Source of the DNA: Apus apus
Lineage: Eukaryota; Chordata; Aves; Apodiformes; Apodidae
Assembly (NCBI RefSeq): GCF_020740795.1
Contig: NC_067305.1
Coordinates: 1,860,001-1,924,000 of the forward strand
DNA length: 64,000 nucleotides
Direction: 5' to 3'
Every line of letters begins with the position of its first letter. Position 1 is the first letter of the stretch. Of this stretch, positions 22,641 to 51,835 are shown one piece after another. Both the position numbers and the translations under genes were made by a program. Under the pieces are notes generated by a model. That model was given only the letters and a program-made list of their open reading frames with translations. It had not been told where the DNA came from and ran no database searches.

Positions 22641-23499
22641 CTCCAGGTCAGTGCCACCATCCCCAGCGCCCCTTGGCACTGCTGAGCACCACATCCCTCA
22701 CACCTTGAGCCCTGGCCCAGCCATGACGGGGACCAACCACCTCCACCCCTGTGATGTGGCACCATGGGCACTCTGTGACCCGGCAGCACAAAACCCGTGC
22801 TGCCTTGCTCCACACCAACACCTCGGGCACTGCCCTGTGAGGTCTCTTTGCGTGGTTCAGCACCAGCATTTACTTGTAGCGTGTTGGGGGGGCCCATGAT
22901 CCAAGATACCACCCCGGGTCCCAAAGGCCTCTGTGCCTGGCAGTGTGAGGGACAGGGTGGGAATGGCTCACGGACATCTCCAGAGCTTCCCACCACTTCC
23001 ATCTCATGCTTCCCAGCTGCAGGTCTCTAAGTCCCCTCTGAGTGTGGCATGGGCACACTGTGGGGCTGCTCGGGGGTCCCCAAACTTCCCACATCCCCCA
23101 GCACTGGGCACCTTCTCCAGCGTCCCCCATCCCATTCTGCCGGGGGTCCCTGTGACAAGGGGGGGACACTCCGGAGGTGGGGGGGACAGGGGGACACCCC
23201 GGCAGGAGGGTGCAGCAAGGAGGTGCGGGGTGATTCAGCGGGACACGCAGCCGGCCCCGTGTCTGGGCGAGCCGGGACAAGCCGAGCCCCGCAGGGCCCT
23301 CCCAGGGGCGGGCAGCCCCTTGGGGGGGCAGGGCCCAGCACCCCGCTGCCACGGCCCTGTGCCCCCCGCCCCGGGGGTCCAGCAGCCCCCGGCAACGAAG
23401 GAGGGACGGGTACCCCCAGTCCCTGTGCAGCGCCGGGCATCGGCGGTTGGGATGGGGATGGAGATGGAGGAGGAGGAGGAAGGGCAGGAGGTGGGGCTG

Positions 23500-23731
23500 G
23501 AAGTGAAACCGATTTGGGGGGGCGGGGCGGGGCGGGCCCGTCATGTGAACGGCCGCATGCTCGGGCAGAAGTGGGTCAGCGGCGCGGCGGAGGGGCAGGT
23601 GCCAGAGCAGCCGGAGCCCCCCGGAGCCCCCCGGACCTGCCGCCGGAGCAGGGATCCCCGCAGGGACCGGAGCCCCGCGTCCCCGTCCCCCCCCCATGCG
23701 CCCCCCGGCGCGCTCCTGACCGCCCGTCACC

Positions 23732-23740
<9 letters not shown>
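23500..23740 (+). promoter_or_regulatory. RORB-like: CpG-island promoter of the RORB-like gene
   Basis: Tandem GC boxes (GGGGCGGGGCGGGGCGGG, 23518-23536), a TCATGTGA palindromic E-box variant at 23541-23548 and a RORE-like GAAGTGGGTCA at 23568-23578 (10 of 11 against WAWNTRGGTCA) lie 150-215 bp upstream of the ATG. There is no TATA box. The RORE-like site would allow feedback by ROR or REV-ERB proteins; this is inferred from the motif only. Confidence 0.55.
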
Positions 23741-40712
<16,972 letters not shown>

Positions 40713-41275
40713 GGTTGGGAAACCACCACCTCCCTCCGAGTTCCCCCCCCCCCCAAAAAAAAAATGTGGAGACGAACTAAACTTCCAAGCTTTGGGGCAA
40801 TTTATTTAAATCCAAGAGTCAAACCCAAGAGAACCTGAGGGGTGGGGAGGGCTTGGGGGGTCACCTCCCCGGCCCCGTCTCCTCGCTCTAGGATTGCAAG
40901 AGCTCTTTGAATGTAAAGCACCTTGAAGGAAAACAAAACAAAAAGCAAAAGGACTTTGCCACGACCCGTGAAATGAATGTGAAATCTCCGCCGGGAAGAG
41001 GAAACGTTCCCGGTGGTGGGAAAAGGGACGGGGAGGAGCCACCACGCACACGCTGCCCAGGGAGCTTGCCCACCAGCCTGGCTGCCCTCTCCAGCTCGGG
41101 GTTTTCCTTGGGATCCTTCTTTTTGTTTTTTTTTTTCCCCCACTTTATTTCAATCTTCTTATTTTTTTCCCCCACCCAAACGCAAGGGGGAGAGGAAGGG
41201 GCGACGCAGGCTCGGGGGGAGCCCGGGGCAGCTGCAGCCAAGGAGAGGGGGAAGGCAGAGGGTTTGTTTTGTTCC

Positions 41276-41690
41276 TAGAGTCATCGAGTCACAGGGGTTG
41301 GAAGGGACCTCCAAAGATCATCCAGGCCAACCCCCCTGCCAGAGCAGGACCAAAACCAGGGCAGGTCACTCAGAAAGGCATCCAGACAGGTCTGGAAAGT
41401 CTCCAGAGAAGGAGACTCCACAGCCTCTCTGGGCAGCCTGTCCCAGGGCTCTGTCACCCTCACAGCAAAGAAGTTCTTCCTCATCTTGAGCTGGAACTTC
41501 CTGTGTTGTCACTTGGTGCCGTTTCCCCTCGTCCTGTCCCAGGCACCACTGAACAGAGACTGACCCATTCCTGACACCCACCCTGCAGAGATTTACAGAC
41601 ATTAACCAGGTCCCCTCTTAGGCTTCTCAAGACTAAAACAGCCCCAGGTCTCTCAGCCTTTCCTCGTTCCTTCTCTCCCTGGGGCATGGG
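41276..41690 (-). mobile_element. CR1 LINE, 5'-truncated
   Basis: Antisense copy in the RORB-like 3' UTR region; from 'agagtcatcgagtcacaggg' to about 'ctctcagcctttcctcgttc'. Same subfamily as the 0.5 kb and 45.06 kb copies. Confidence 0.9.
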
Positions 41691-42887
41691 GTGACCTGAG
41701 GAGCTTGGCCAAGACCCAGCTGTGGCTGGGGTTGGGATTCAGCACAGGATGTCCCCATGGAGGAGGCTGGCTTGAGGGAAAGGATGCCCAGCATGCATGG
41801 GAGAAGCTTTGCAGGGTCTCCATGCCCTCCATCAGGGCATCTTCTTAACTGCCCAGACAAGTCCCCACCCAGCTGGCCAACCTTTCTAGAGCCCATTGGG
41901 CAGGTCCACCCTCCTCGTGTCACCTCCCCACATTCCAGGCACATCTTGAAGAGGGACTTCATCCCTGTAGCTGTGGCCAAATCCCAGCTCCTGGCTGCTC
42001 CATGATGGATGTAGATACCAGACCTGGGTTCCTGTCCCCACACCCTGGCAGGCTGTGGCTCTCTGGGTGCTGTCACGTGTATTTTCTTATCACGCTGGTT
42101 AAAACAACCCCGTGGCTCAGCACCCAGAGGAGGTTCTGTGGCCTTTCCTCCACCCAGCCCATCCTGATGCCTGGTCCCCTCTTCCCACCCCAGGACTTCC
42201 TGGAGCAGGTTGAGTTGGACCCAGGTTTCCCCCCCAAGGCAAGGAGCTCTTTAGAGTTGTTGTTTCGGGGTTTGTTCTCTATTTAGCAGGGCCTGGGAGC
42301 TTTTTAGGGGGAGAAACTGCTCGTTGGGGTCAAGGGAAAGTTAAAGGTCCTTATTCCTTCCCTGGGAAGTCGTGGGGGGGGGGGTCAGGAGCTGCTGCTC
42401 TGAGCTCAGGAGGCTCCAAAGGTGAAGAAGGGATGGATTTGTGGGGTGATGCTGTGATGGCCCAGCCAGCAGGGCTGCTGGAGGGACTCTGTGGCCAGGT
42501 TCTGCAGATGGTTTTTCCCTTCCCTATTCCTGCTCCTCCTGCAGCAAATGCCAAAATCTACACGGGAAAAACCTCCCCCCTGAGGCAGCCCCAGTTTCTG
42601 CTGACAAAGGGCTAAAATCCCCAGCCCATTCCCTCCTCGTGCTGGTTTCTTGGGTGTCCAACCCCATCTTCTGGCAGCTCAGACCATCCCTGAGCATGAG
42701 CCAAAGACCTTCAGTTCCATAATTGCCCCCTCTTAAGCTAAAGAAGAAGCTTTCTTCACGATGGTAGGGGATATTCATGCTTTCGATTAAAAGACCTCCT
42801 CGGGCAGACCATGGACCACCCGTGAGCAGGGAAGACTCACCAGGAAGCCAATGGGATTTCTACTTCAGCATCAGGCAGAGAAAAACT

Positions 42888-42940
42888 TGAATCCTAGAAC
42901 CATCAAGGTTGGAAAAGACCTCCAAGCCCGCCAAGCCCCG
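42888..42940 (-). mobile_element. CR1 tail fragment (short)
   Basis: 'gaatcctagaaccatcaagg' then 'ttggaaaagacctccaagcc': about 50 bp of a reversed CR1 end. Confidence 0.55.
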
Positions 42941-43949
42941 TGCCGTTCCCCGCGCGGGCCGGGTGCTCTCTGCTTTTGCTGGCCACCACCTGAATGGCCC
43001 CTGGGAGCCCACTGGAGGTCTTCAAGCCTTCTTCCTGTCCCAGCTGGTGGCAGAGCCCAGGTGTCCAGTGAAGGCTGCTGAACCCTCCCCACGTCACGTT
43101 GAGTGCCAAGGTGTCGTGCTCCGGCGCGGCGTTCGCCGGGGCCGGGACGCGCCGTGCTCGTTTCCTTCCCTCTCAGATCCTAAAGCTTTGAGAGAAGCAA
43201 GAAGTCAGGACCTGCCTTTTTGTTTTGGTTTGTTTGGTTTTGGTCTAGAGGGTTGTGCCTTTTTTTTTTTTCCCCCTCTTTTTTTTTTTTTTCCTTTTGG
43301 TTTTTTTTTTGGAAGAATCATTCCCAACCGGCACCGTTCGCTTCCCGGCCCCTCGCGTCGGGGAAGAAGCTCTTGTGCTTTGCAGATGGAAAGGAAGGTC
43401 CTGCCTTCCCCTCCTGCAGGACTCAGAGGAAACAGCCACGGGGGTGGGAGGTTGAAGTGGGTTTTTTTTTTTTTTTTGGGAAAAAAAAAAGCACACACCC
43501 TTCTTTACATCCTTGGTGTTCACCAGCCAACGGGCACCAACGGGCGACGGCACCGTTTCCATTTCATCTGGCCAAGAACCCAAGAAAGCACCTTAAACCA
43601 GGACCAGCCTCAGCCCTCCCGCTGAGTTTTTCCAGCTTCTGACACCCTGTCCATCTCTGGGGGGAGAGATGGTGGGTTTGGAGCAATCCAAGGAAACCCA
43701 AGGAAGCCTGGAAGCGTCCAACACCCGCCACTCAACCTGCCCGGCCGCGGGAACCTGCACTTCTCAGTTCTCTTTGCAAAGGAACCGACTCAATGATTTC
43801 TTGGGAGAGAAACCCAGTGATTAAATGTTGATTTGATGATTTCTCACCCAGGAGGGGTGGCCCGTGTCCCGGGGATGGCAGGGGCATGGTGACCCCTGCT
43901 GCCTGCAGCCTCTGCCTTGGGGACGTGGTGGCAGTGCCAAGGTCCCTCG

Positions 43950-44085
43950 GGATCACAGAATCGTGGGATGGTTTGGGTTGGAAGGGAACTTCAAGATCAT
44001 CTAGATCCAACCCCCCCTGCAGGGACACCTCCCACCAGCCCATGGTTGCTCCAAGCCCCATCCAACCTGACCTGGAACACTTTGT
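43950..44085 (-). mobile_element. CR1 LINE 3' fragment
   Basis: 'gatcacagaatcgtgggatg' to 'catccaacctgacctggaac'. Confidence 0.85.
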
Positions 44086-44518
44086 CCCTCTGTGCCACCA
44101 AGAGGTGGCAGCTGAGCAGAGCCAGGCAGCTGAGGGAGAAAGGGGAAGGAAAAAAGCCTGGGTAGAAATACCTGAAAAAGGGAGATTTGGGCTCCCCCCT
44201 GCACTGCAACCACGTGTGGCCACTGGAGAAGACCCACGGGAGCCCTGAGAGCCCCGACTCTCTTCGGTGCTGGGTCCTCAGTGTCTTGGGGACAGCTCTG
44301 TCCCACTGGCCACCACGGGGTGTTTTACCACCTGGGGGTTTCCAGCAGCCCTGGGCAGCAGTTCCCTGGAGCAGGGCGAGCTCAACCACGATTCCTCTTT
44401 TCCAGATGAAGATTCACTTTGTGTTTGTTTGTTTGTTTGTTTGTTTGCTCGGGCAGTTTAGCTGAGTGTGCATTTCCACCTCCAGAACCCTGACACTGTG
44501 TATAAAAAAAACGGATAA

Positions 44519-44547
44519 AATATATATATATATATATATATAATATA
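44519..44547. repeat. (TA)n microsatellite
   Basis: About 12 TA units within the AU-rich distal 3' UTR. Confidence 0.9.
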
Positions 44548-44839
44548 TTCTTGTGAATGTTGGTGCAAAACAGAGAAAAATATATAAAGTTCCAGTCGGT
44601 TTTATGTTATTTTTTATCTCTATGAATGAAAGGAAGAAATGGGAAACATGGGGTGGTTTTTTTTTTCCCATTTACCACCCTCCACACACCCCTACCTGTA
44701 GATACCAACAGGTTTCCTGCAGATGGTTTTTTTTTGTTTGTTTCCTTTTTAGATTTAGGGAGATGCTTCTGTTCTCATGGAATGTCCTGTCTTGTAAGAT
44801 TGTAATTTCTATTTTTTTAAAAAGCAAAGAAAATGACTA

Positions 44840-44845
44840 AATAAA
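44840..44845 (+). promoter_or_regulatory. RORB-like: Poly(A) signal AATAAA, probable end of the RORB-like transcript
   Basis: AATAAA in 'gactaaataaaatttcctc', followed by a GT/CT-rich stretch, at the end of an AU-rich 3'-UTR-like block. A second AATAAA lies at 44945. Confidence 0.55.
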
Positions 44846-45056
44846 ATTTCCTCTTTCGGACCAGTCAGCTGAGGAAGGGAGGGCAGGGGAGGGAGAAATG
44901 TTTATTTAGGGACAAAAAAGTTGGCTGAATTTTTCATGACGTTAAATAAAAAGTAATATAATGGATGGATGAAAAGCTTGGTGGGTTTTTTTCCCCCCCC
45001 CGAGGTGTGTCCTGCAGGTCTGTGGGTGTTTTGCACCGAATTTGCAGCCATTCAGC

Positions 45057-45868
45057 AAGGTTGGGGCAGGCTGGAGAGCTGGGCAAAGAGGAACCTCATG
45101 AGGTTCAACAAGAGCAAGGGCAGAGTCCTGCACCTGGGGAGGAGCAACAAAATGCACCAGTTCAGGCCAGGAGGTGACCTGCTGGAGAGCAGCTCCATGG
45201 AGAAGGACCTTGGAGTCCTGGTGGACAAGTTCTCCATGGGACAACAATGTGCCCTTGTGGCCAGGAAGGCCAGTGGTAGCTTGGGGTGCATCAGGAGGAG
45301 TGTGTCCAGCAGGTCAGGGAGGTTCTCATCCCCCTCTGCTCGGCCCTGGTGAGACCTCACTTGGAGTGTTGAGTCCAGTTCTGGGCTCCCCAGTTCCAGA
45401 GGGACAGGGATCTACTGGGGAGAGGCCAAGGGAAGCCACGAGGATGATGAAGGGACTGGAACACCTGCCTGAGGAGGAAAGGCTGAGAGACCTGGGGCTG
45501 TTCAGTCTGGAGAGGAGAAGCCTGAGGGGGCATCTCATGAATGTCTATCAATCCATGAGGGCAGCAAGAAGGCAGGACAAGCTCTTGTCACTTGTGCCCT
45601 GGGACAGGACGAGGGGCAATGGATTCAAACTGGAGCCCAGGAAGTTCCAGCTCAAGATGAGGAAGAACTTCTTTGCTGTGAGGGTGACAGAGCCCTGGGA
45701 CAGGCTGCCCAGAGAGGCTGTGGAGTCTCCTTCTCTGGAGACTTTCCAGACCTGTCTGGATGCCTTTCTGAGTGACCTGCCCTGGTTTTGGTCCTGCTCT
45801 GGCAGGGGGGTTGGCCTGGATGATCTTTGGGGGTCCCTTCCAACCCCTGACACGCTGTGACTCTGTGG
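45057..45868 (+). mobile_element. CR1 LINE, ~810 bp
   Basis: 'ggctggagagctgggcaaag' and 'ttcaacaagagcaagggcag' through to 'cacgctgtgactctgtg'. Among the longest copies here, intergenic between the RORB-like and SCAMP4-like genes. Confidence 0.93.
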
Positions 45869-46620
45869 GGAAGGTTTATTATCCAGTGGGAACAAGGAGG
45901 AAGCAGAGCTGGGCTCCAGGACTGCAGGGACAGCAGTGGGGGGGGGGGCAGCAGCCCACAGCCCTTCCAACCTGCCACACTCTGGCACCGGGCTTTGGGT
46001 TTCAGGTCTTTTAAAAGGTGTCTTTTCTTCCCCCTCCCCCCACCCAAAACCAACCAAATAAAAGTTTCTTCATTGCTTTTAGGAAAAAAAAAAAAGAGAG
46101 AAATTCAAGCCCGGGATCCAGCTTTGCAAAGAGCTGCTCTGCAAACAAAACGTGTGTATGAGAACTTCCCTCTGGGCTCCAGGGGGTCGCTGGGGGGGGG
46201 GCAGCCAGGTCTGTGGGCCTGGGGGGGGGGTGAAGGGACCACGAAAACCCAACCCCCTGCAGCAGGAGGTGGCAGGGAGGGGTGGCCCTGCGTGTCGGTC
46301 CCACACAGGGCACGGTGGGGAGCAGGATGGCCGGTGTCCCCATCCCTTGGCTCTGTCCCCCCCCCCCCGTTTTCCCTCAGCGATCACTTCCCTGCTCCTA
46401 CTGGTGGTCGAAGGTGCCCAGTAGCACTGGATTGACTGGGGCGGAGGGACCTCTGCTGGTTTGTTGCTACAATATTCCCTGGGATGCTCCTGGATGGAAA
46501 GAGACGGGAGGCATGACCCTCCTCTGCAAAAACACATCTGCCCAGCTGGGAAATCCTGCAGCCTCCTGGAGCCATGAACCCAGCCTGAGCTGGAGGGAAG
46601 CTCTGCAGAGCACGGGGGGG
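45869..46620. other. Intergenic DNA
   Basis: Contains a G run near 45941, an AATAAA at 46058 and an A run at 46083-46094, and C/G homopolymers near 46192, 46226 and 46361. No gene is recognised. Confidence 0.5.
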
Positions 46621-46621
46621 C

Positions 46622-46773
46622 AGTTCATAGAATTCCCAGACAGGTTTGGGTGGGAAGGGACCTGAAAGATCATCTAGATCCAACCCCCTGCATGGGCAGG
46701 GACACCTCCCACCAGCCCAGGCTGCTCCAAGCCCCATCCAACCTGCCCTTCAACACTGCCAGGGATGGGGCAG
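46622..46773 (-). mobile_element. CR1 LINE 3' fragment
   Basis: 'tcatagaattcccagacagg' to 'gccagggatggggcag', antisense, directly abutting the next copy on plus. Confidence 0.88.
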
Positions 46774-46784
46774 AAAGGAGGTTA

Positions 46785-47090
46785 GAGTGAGCAGGGGGGG
46801 GGTCAGTCTCTTCTCCCAGGTGATAGGACATGAGAAACGGCCTCAGGTTGTGCCAGGGGAGGTTTAGGTTGGATCTTGGGAACAATTTATTCATAAAAAG
46901 GGTTGTCAGGCCCTGGCCCAGGCTGCCCAGGGCAGGGGGGGAGTCCCCATCCCTGGAGGGGTTTCCAAGCCCTGTAGATGTGGTGCTGAGGGACACGGGG
47001 CAGTGGTGGCCTTGGCAGGGCTGGGGGAACAGTTGGACTTTTATCATCTTAAAGGTCTTTTCCAACCCAAAACGCCTCCGTGATTCCGGA
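46785..47090 (+). mobile_element. CR1 LINE 3' fragment (16.4-kb type)
   Basis: 'acggcctcaggttgtgccag', 'ccctggcccaggctgcccag', ending 'cgcctccgtgattccgg'. The two adjoining copies lie head to head just upstream of the SCAMP4-like CpG island. Confidence 0.87.
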
Positions 47091-47399
47091 GGCCGGGACA
47101 GAGGGCTGAGCCTCACCCAGCCCCGCTCCCCGCCTCCCCTGGCTCCTGCCACCACCGCTGAGGCTCCCGCACCCCTCGGGGTCCATCCACCCCCCTTGCC
47201 CACCCCCCCGTTTGGCGACAAACCCGCTCGGGGCGACGGAGCCTCCCGCAACCATTTCCCCCCCCGCCCCGCACAATTCTGTCCCTCGCGGCTCCCGTAG
47301 CGGAGCGCTCCCCGCCTCGGCGCCCTCAGCCCGGCCGTGAGGCGCGGCGGGGGGAGCTGCCGCAGGGCACGCTGGGAAATGTAGTCCTGAGTGCCCGGC

Positions 47400-47503
47400 G
47401 CGTCGCGGCGGCGGCCTCGGCGGGGACTCGGTTTCCCAGCGCGCTCCGCGGCGGGCCCGGGGGGGGTGCGGGGCTCCGGCCGCTGCGCCTCGGGCTGGGC
47501 ACG
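47400..47503 (+). other. SCAMP4: Noncoding exon 1 of the SCAMP4-like gene
   Basis: A strong donor ACG|GTGAGCGG at 47504 lies about 120 bp downstream of the ZNF143 site. The ATG exon at 56177 begins with an acceptor, so an upstream exon is required. The start position is approximate. Confidence 0.6.
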
Positions 47504-47629
47504 GTGAGCGGCGGGACGGGCCGCGGGGCAGCGGGAAGGGCCGGGGAACGGCCCGGGGGGTTGGGGAGGGGGGGGAGCGGGGGAGCGAGGCCTCGGGGCT
47601 GGCTGAGGGTGGGAGGGGACGGAGCTGCC

Positions 47630-48110
47630 GCAGCCCTGGGGGCTTGGGCGGGGGGGGGGGGAGGGATGAGGGGCGATAAGGGGGGGGGAGGGGGGCGACA
47701 AGGGGGTGGGGGGGGATGGGGACAGTGGGGGGAAGGCAGGGGAGGGGGTGTCGGGGCAGCCCGTGCTGCGGGAGGGACCGGGGACAGGGCTGTGGGGACG
47801 TGGCCGGTGTGGGGAGGGATCGGGGACAGGGCTGGCGGGGGGGGCTGGGGGCAGCCCCGGGGACAGGGTCTGTGTTGGGGGGGGGGGGCTGGGGAGAGGG
47901 GGGGAGAGGGCCCCGGGGACAGGGTGTGCCGGGGGGGGGGGCTGGGATCAGGGTGTGCGGGGGGCTGGGGGCAGCCCCGGGGTCAGGGTGTGGGCGGGGA
48001 GCCGGGGACACCCGGGGAGGGGGTGTGCGGGGGGGGCTGGGGGCAGCCCCGGGTCAGGGTGTGCGGGGGGGGGGGCTGGGGACAGCCCCGGAGAGGGGGT
48101 CCCGGCCACC
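47630..48110. repeat. G-rich minisatellite in SCAMP4-like intron 1
   Basis: Imperfect units such as 'gggggctgggggcagccccg' with G runs up to 10; high quadruplex potential. Followed by a (ct)n run at 48201-48222 and three copies of 'ggggttctccagggactggg' at 48334-48398. Confidence 0.85.
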
Positions 48111-48399
48111 CGGGAAGCGCTGGGGCAGCTCCCGTGCCCTCGGGAATTCCAGCACCCTCAGTCTCTCCCCGCCCCGCCGTGGGATGCTCGGGAATTTTCC
48201 TCTCTCTCTCTCTCTCTCTCTCGGTTGCTTTTTGCCCTGGCGGGGGGGGGAAGCGGCCCGGCCGCATCTGCCGGGTGGGGGGGGATGCGGGCAGGGGGAG
48301 CACGGGGCAGCTGCTTGGGGGAATTGATGGGAGGGGTTCTCCAGGGACTGGGAGGGGTTCTCCAGGGACTGGGAGGGGTTCTCCAGGGACTGGGAGGGG

Positions 48400-49685
48400 C
48401 GAGGGTGAAGCTTTTGGGTGTGTCTGCTTTGGTACTGACTCTGAGACCTCCTGTCCTGGATGGAGACACAACACAGACCATGTAAATTCCCACCATGCCC
48501 CCCCCCCCCCCACCCCCCAATCTTAGTTTTTTGTGAGCATTAACTCACTCTGGAAACTCCTATTGGACCCTGTGATGAAGAGAGCATTGACTTAGAAACG
48601 AAGCAGGTGGTTGATGGATTAATATCTCTGCTTTTTAGTTCTATTCTGAGCCAACTGATATTGTTGCTGCTGTTTTCAGCCCAGGTCTTTTATGTCTGAG
48701 TAGGTGACAAGTGGTGGAACTTGTCCCTTAACACGTGTGTTTCTGGGTTTTCTCTTTTCCTCTTGAGCCATCTCTGCCCTGAGAGGCCAAGCTGAGCTGG
48801 AGCTGGTTGTACCAAAGTCAATATTCGTCTGCTGCAGGTTCTGTGGAAGGGACTGGCAGTGATTTGGCAGGAGAGGAAACACTATTGAACACCAACTCTA
48901 TCAGTGATGCAAAGTCCAGGTTCACAAAGCTGAGCCAAGTGTTCTGGGGCCTTGCAGGGTGACCTCTGCTGCCCTGGGCTCTCTGGGAGGTTCCTGGTAA
49001 GAGTTGGGCATCTGAATGAGACTGAAAATCAGCTTTTTTCTCTTAAAATTAGTGCAGAGTCACCACTTTCTTTTTAAAATGCAGCTGGAAGGGATACAAG
49101 GGAGGGATTTGCTTGTGCTGGGCTGGTGGTTTCCAATCCACATCTCTCAAATCCCAGCAGGATGCCCTTGCTTTTAGGCTGTTTCAGGAGTTGTGTGTTG
49201 TGCCCAGGTCTCCTCATCCCACTTGTGCTCTCATAATTAAACCATTATCTGAGGAGGGAGTGTCAGCAAGTTCTGCTGTTGTTCTGGTTGGATCCTGCCC
49301 CTCAGTTTGCTTTCAGCAAAGGGCTCTAGATTAAAACCCCGAGCACAGATCCCTGTAGAGGCTTTCAGCCTCTCTGCAGGCATCGTGCTGGCATGAAAAT
49401 AGAGGAGCAGCACAGAAAATATCCTCCAGCAAGATTGCAGAAGCTGGTGAATGTTGTTGGGTGGAAATCATGGGATGTTGGGTCTTCTGAGTTGGGCTGG
49501 GATATCTGTGGATGGCACGAGAGGAGCTGGTGGCCTGTGAACCTGGTCTCAGGGGACTTGTCCAGGTCACCAGCTGGGTTTATGGCAAAGCAGGAATGAG
49601 TTCAGCTCTCCCACCTCCTCTTTTGTCCCATCCTATATTTATTCCCCTTACCACCCACCTTCTTTTTGGGAGAAAGAAGCAGTGA
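48400..49685 (+). other. SCAMP4: SCAMP4-like intron 1, unique part
   Basis: Apart from a C run at 48501-48518 I see no repeat or exon. GC drops to near 50% compared with the left half of the window. Confidence 0.55.
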
Positions 49686-49689
49686 GAAA

Positions 49690-50440
49690 TAACAGAAACT
49701 ATAAAAAACTATTGACTGTAATATCAGCAAATACAAGCTGGGTGGAGAAGGGATCAGAAACAGCCCTGAGGAGAAGGACTTGGGGGTGATGGTGGATGAG
49801 AAGCTCAACATGAGTTCTCAACATTTGCTGGAGCCCAGAAACCAACTGTGTGTCCTGGGCTGCACCAAAAGCAGCGTGGGCAGCAGGGCCAGGGAGGGGA
49901 TTGTCCCCTCTGCTCTGCTCTTGTGGGACCCCCCTGGAGAACTGTCCAGTTCTGGAGGCTTCAACTTAAGAAGGACACGGAGCTGTTGGAGAGAGTCCAG
50001 AGGAGGCCACAGAGATGATCCAAGGGCTGGAGCAGCTCTGCTCTGGAGCCAGGCTGGGAGAGTTGGGGTGTTGAGCCTGGAGAAGAGAAGGCTCCAGGGA
50101 GACCTTAGAGCACCTTCCAGTGCCCGAAGGGGCTCCAGGAAAGCTGGGGAGGGACTTGGGACAAGGGCATGAAGGGAGAGGACAAGGGGGGATGGATTGA
50201 GAAGAGGGGAGGTTGAGGTGAGACCTGAGGAGGGAATTCTGGAGTGTGAGGGTGGGGAGAGCCTGGCCCAGGTTGCCCAGGGAAGCTGTGGCTGCCCCAT
50301 CCCTGGCAGTGTTGAAGGGCAGGTTGGATGGGGCTTGGAGCAGCCTGGGCTGGTGGGAGGTGTCCCTGCCCATGCAGGGGTTGGGACTGGGTGATCTTTA
50401 AGGTCCCTTCCAACACAAACCATCCCATGATTCTATACAA
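49690..50440 (+). mobile_element. CR1 LINE, ~750 bp
   Basis: 'ataaaaaactattgactgta' then 'gaaggacttgggggtgatgg', through the common block to 'catcccatgattctatac'. It shares its 5' part with the 53.63 kb copy ('ctcaacatgagttctcaaca'). Confidence 0.92.
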
Positions 50441-50909
50441 ACAACAAAGGGGACTGGCCATGACATCCAATGCACTTCTAGCAGATTCCTGCAGGTGCTC
50501 TACAAAAATTTCCCTGATCTGAGATGGTGAAACACATTTCATGCTGAAGTCACAGTCAAAATAATCCCACTGCTGCCTGCCTGGACAACCAGCTCGGGTT
50601 GCCAGTGTGTCTTGGTTTGAAAGGGAAATGATGCCTCTTAAAATGACACTGGGCAGTTTTGTCTTTGAAATGCTGGTGAAGAAAAGCTCTGACTGTCTCC
50701 AGCAGGCTCCTGTGAGTCATGTGCCTTGGGCTGTAAACCTGGGAATTACTCATTGACCATGGATGAGCACAGTAGGAAAAGGAAGTTCACTTCACACCCT
50801 GGTTTCCGTAGCTTGTGTGGGGCTTTTTTTTCCTCCTTCCTCCACAAATAGTGAATTGTGCATGAAGAAACCTCTGCAGTGGAGAGCAGGGTGTTGGGTT
50901 CTGTCTGTC

Positions 50910-51475
50910 CCCAATCTAGTGTGGCCAGCAGGTCAGGGAGGTTCTCCTGCCCCTCTGCTCTGCCCTGGGGAGGCCTCACCTGGAGAACTGGGTCCAGTTC
51001 TGGGCTCCCCAGTTTGTGAAGGACAAGGAGCTGCTGGAGAGAGTCCAGCCCAGGGCACTGAGATGCTGAGGGGGCTGGAGCATCTGCCTGGGAGGAAAGG
51101 CTGGGAGAGCTGGGGCTGCTCAGCTGAGAGAAAAGGAGGCTGAGGGGGGATCTGGTCAGTGCTGGTGAATATCTCCAGGGGGTGGCAGGAGGATGGGGCC
51201 AGACTCTGCTCAGGGGTGCCCAGGGACAGGACAAGGGGCAATGGGCACAAACTGGAGCACGGGAGGGTCGAGCTAAACATGAGGAAACACTTTTTGAGTG
51301 TGAGGGTGACAGAGCCCTGGGCCAGGCTGCCCAGGGAGGCTGTGGAGTCTCCATCCCTGGAGACATTCCAACCCCACCTGGATGTGTTCCTGTGGGATCT
51401 GCTCTAGGGCATCCTGCTCTTGCAGGGGGTTGGACTGGGTGATCTCCAGAGGTCCCTTCCAACCCCCTAACATTT
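50910..51475 (+). mobile_element. CR1 LINE
   Basis: 'gtgtggccagcaggtcaggg' to 'cttccaaccccctaacattt', followed by an A-rich tail. Same subfamily as the 60.13 kb copy. Confidence 0.9.
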
Positions 51476-51835
51476 AAAAAAAAACAAAAACAAAACAAAG
51501 CTGCAGACCTTCCCCTGAATCAAGAGCTTATCTTGGTGGTGTTATCTGGCTCAGATTGACCCATGGTTGGATGATACCTGTTTATGTTCCTGATTATCTG
51601 TGTTTGCTACAGAATCTATTTCCTTATGACAGGATCTTGTGTCTGGAGTGTGACTTGAGGACATTTAGGCTGTTCAGTGAATTTTTCCTGCTAAAGGAGT
51701 TTTACCCTCTGGTCATCCCAGCTGAGCAACATGATCAACTTACCAGGCACAAGATTTTTACCCTGACTCTCCAGTGGAAGGTCAGCACATCTCAGAAGCT
51801 GATTATTGAGTGTAAAACTTGAGGGGTGGTGACAC

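Larger units (their letters stand above)
40713..44865 (+). other. RORB-like: Probable RORB-like 3' UTR
   Basis: About 4.1 kb from the stop codon to the first strong poly(A) context. It holds two CR1 copies, T-rich runs (43259-43312), a (gttt)n run at 44419-44448, a (ta)n run at 44519-44547 and AU-rich 3'-UTR-like sequence from 44500. Weaker ATTAAA hexamers at 42786 and 43819 could end shorter forms. Without cDNA the extent is inferred. Confidence 0.5.
47150..48330. promoter_or_regulatory. SCAMP4: CpG-island promoter of the SCAMP4-like gene
   Basis: CpG-dense block with the motif GCACGCTGGGAAATGTAGT at 47367-47385 (reverse ACTACATTTCCCAGCGTGC), a textbook ZNF143/THAP11 site of housekeeping promoters, and a second TTTCCCAGCGCGC at 47432. 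No TATA. The downstream half is dominated by G runs. Confidence 0.75.

Noticed and set aside
45174-45860. 228-codon ORF in intergenic DNA
   Set aside because: Lies wholly within a CR1 copy.
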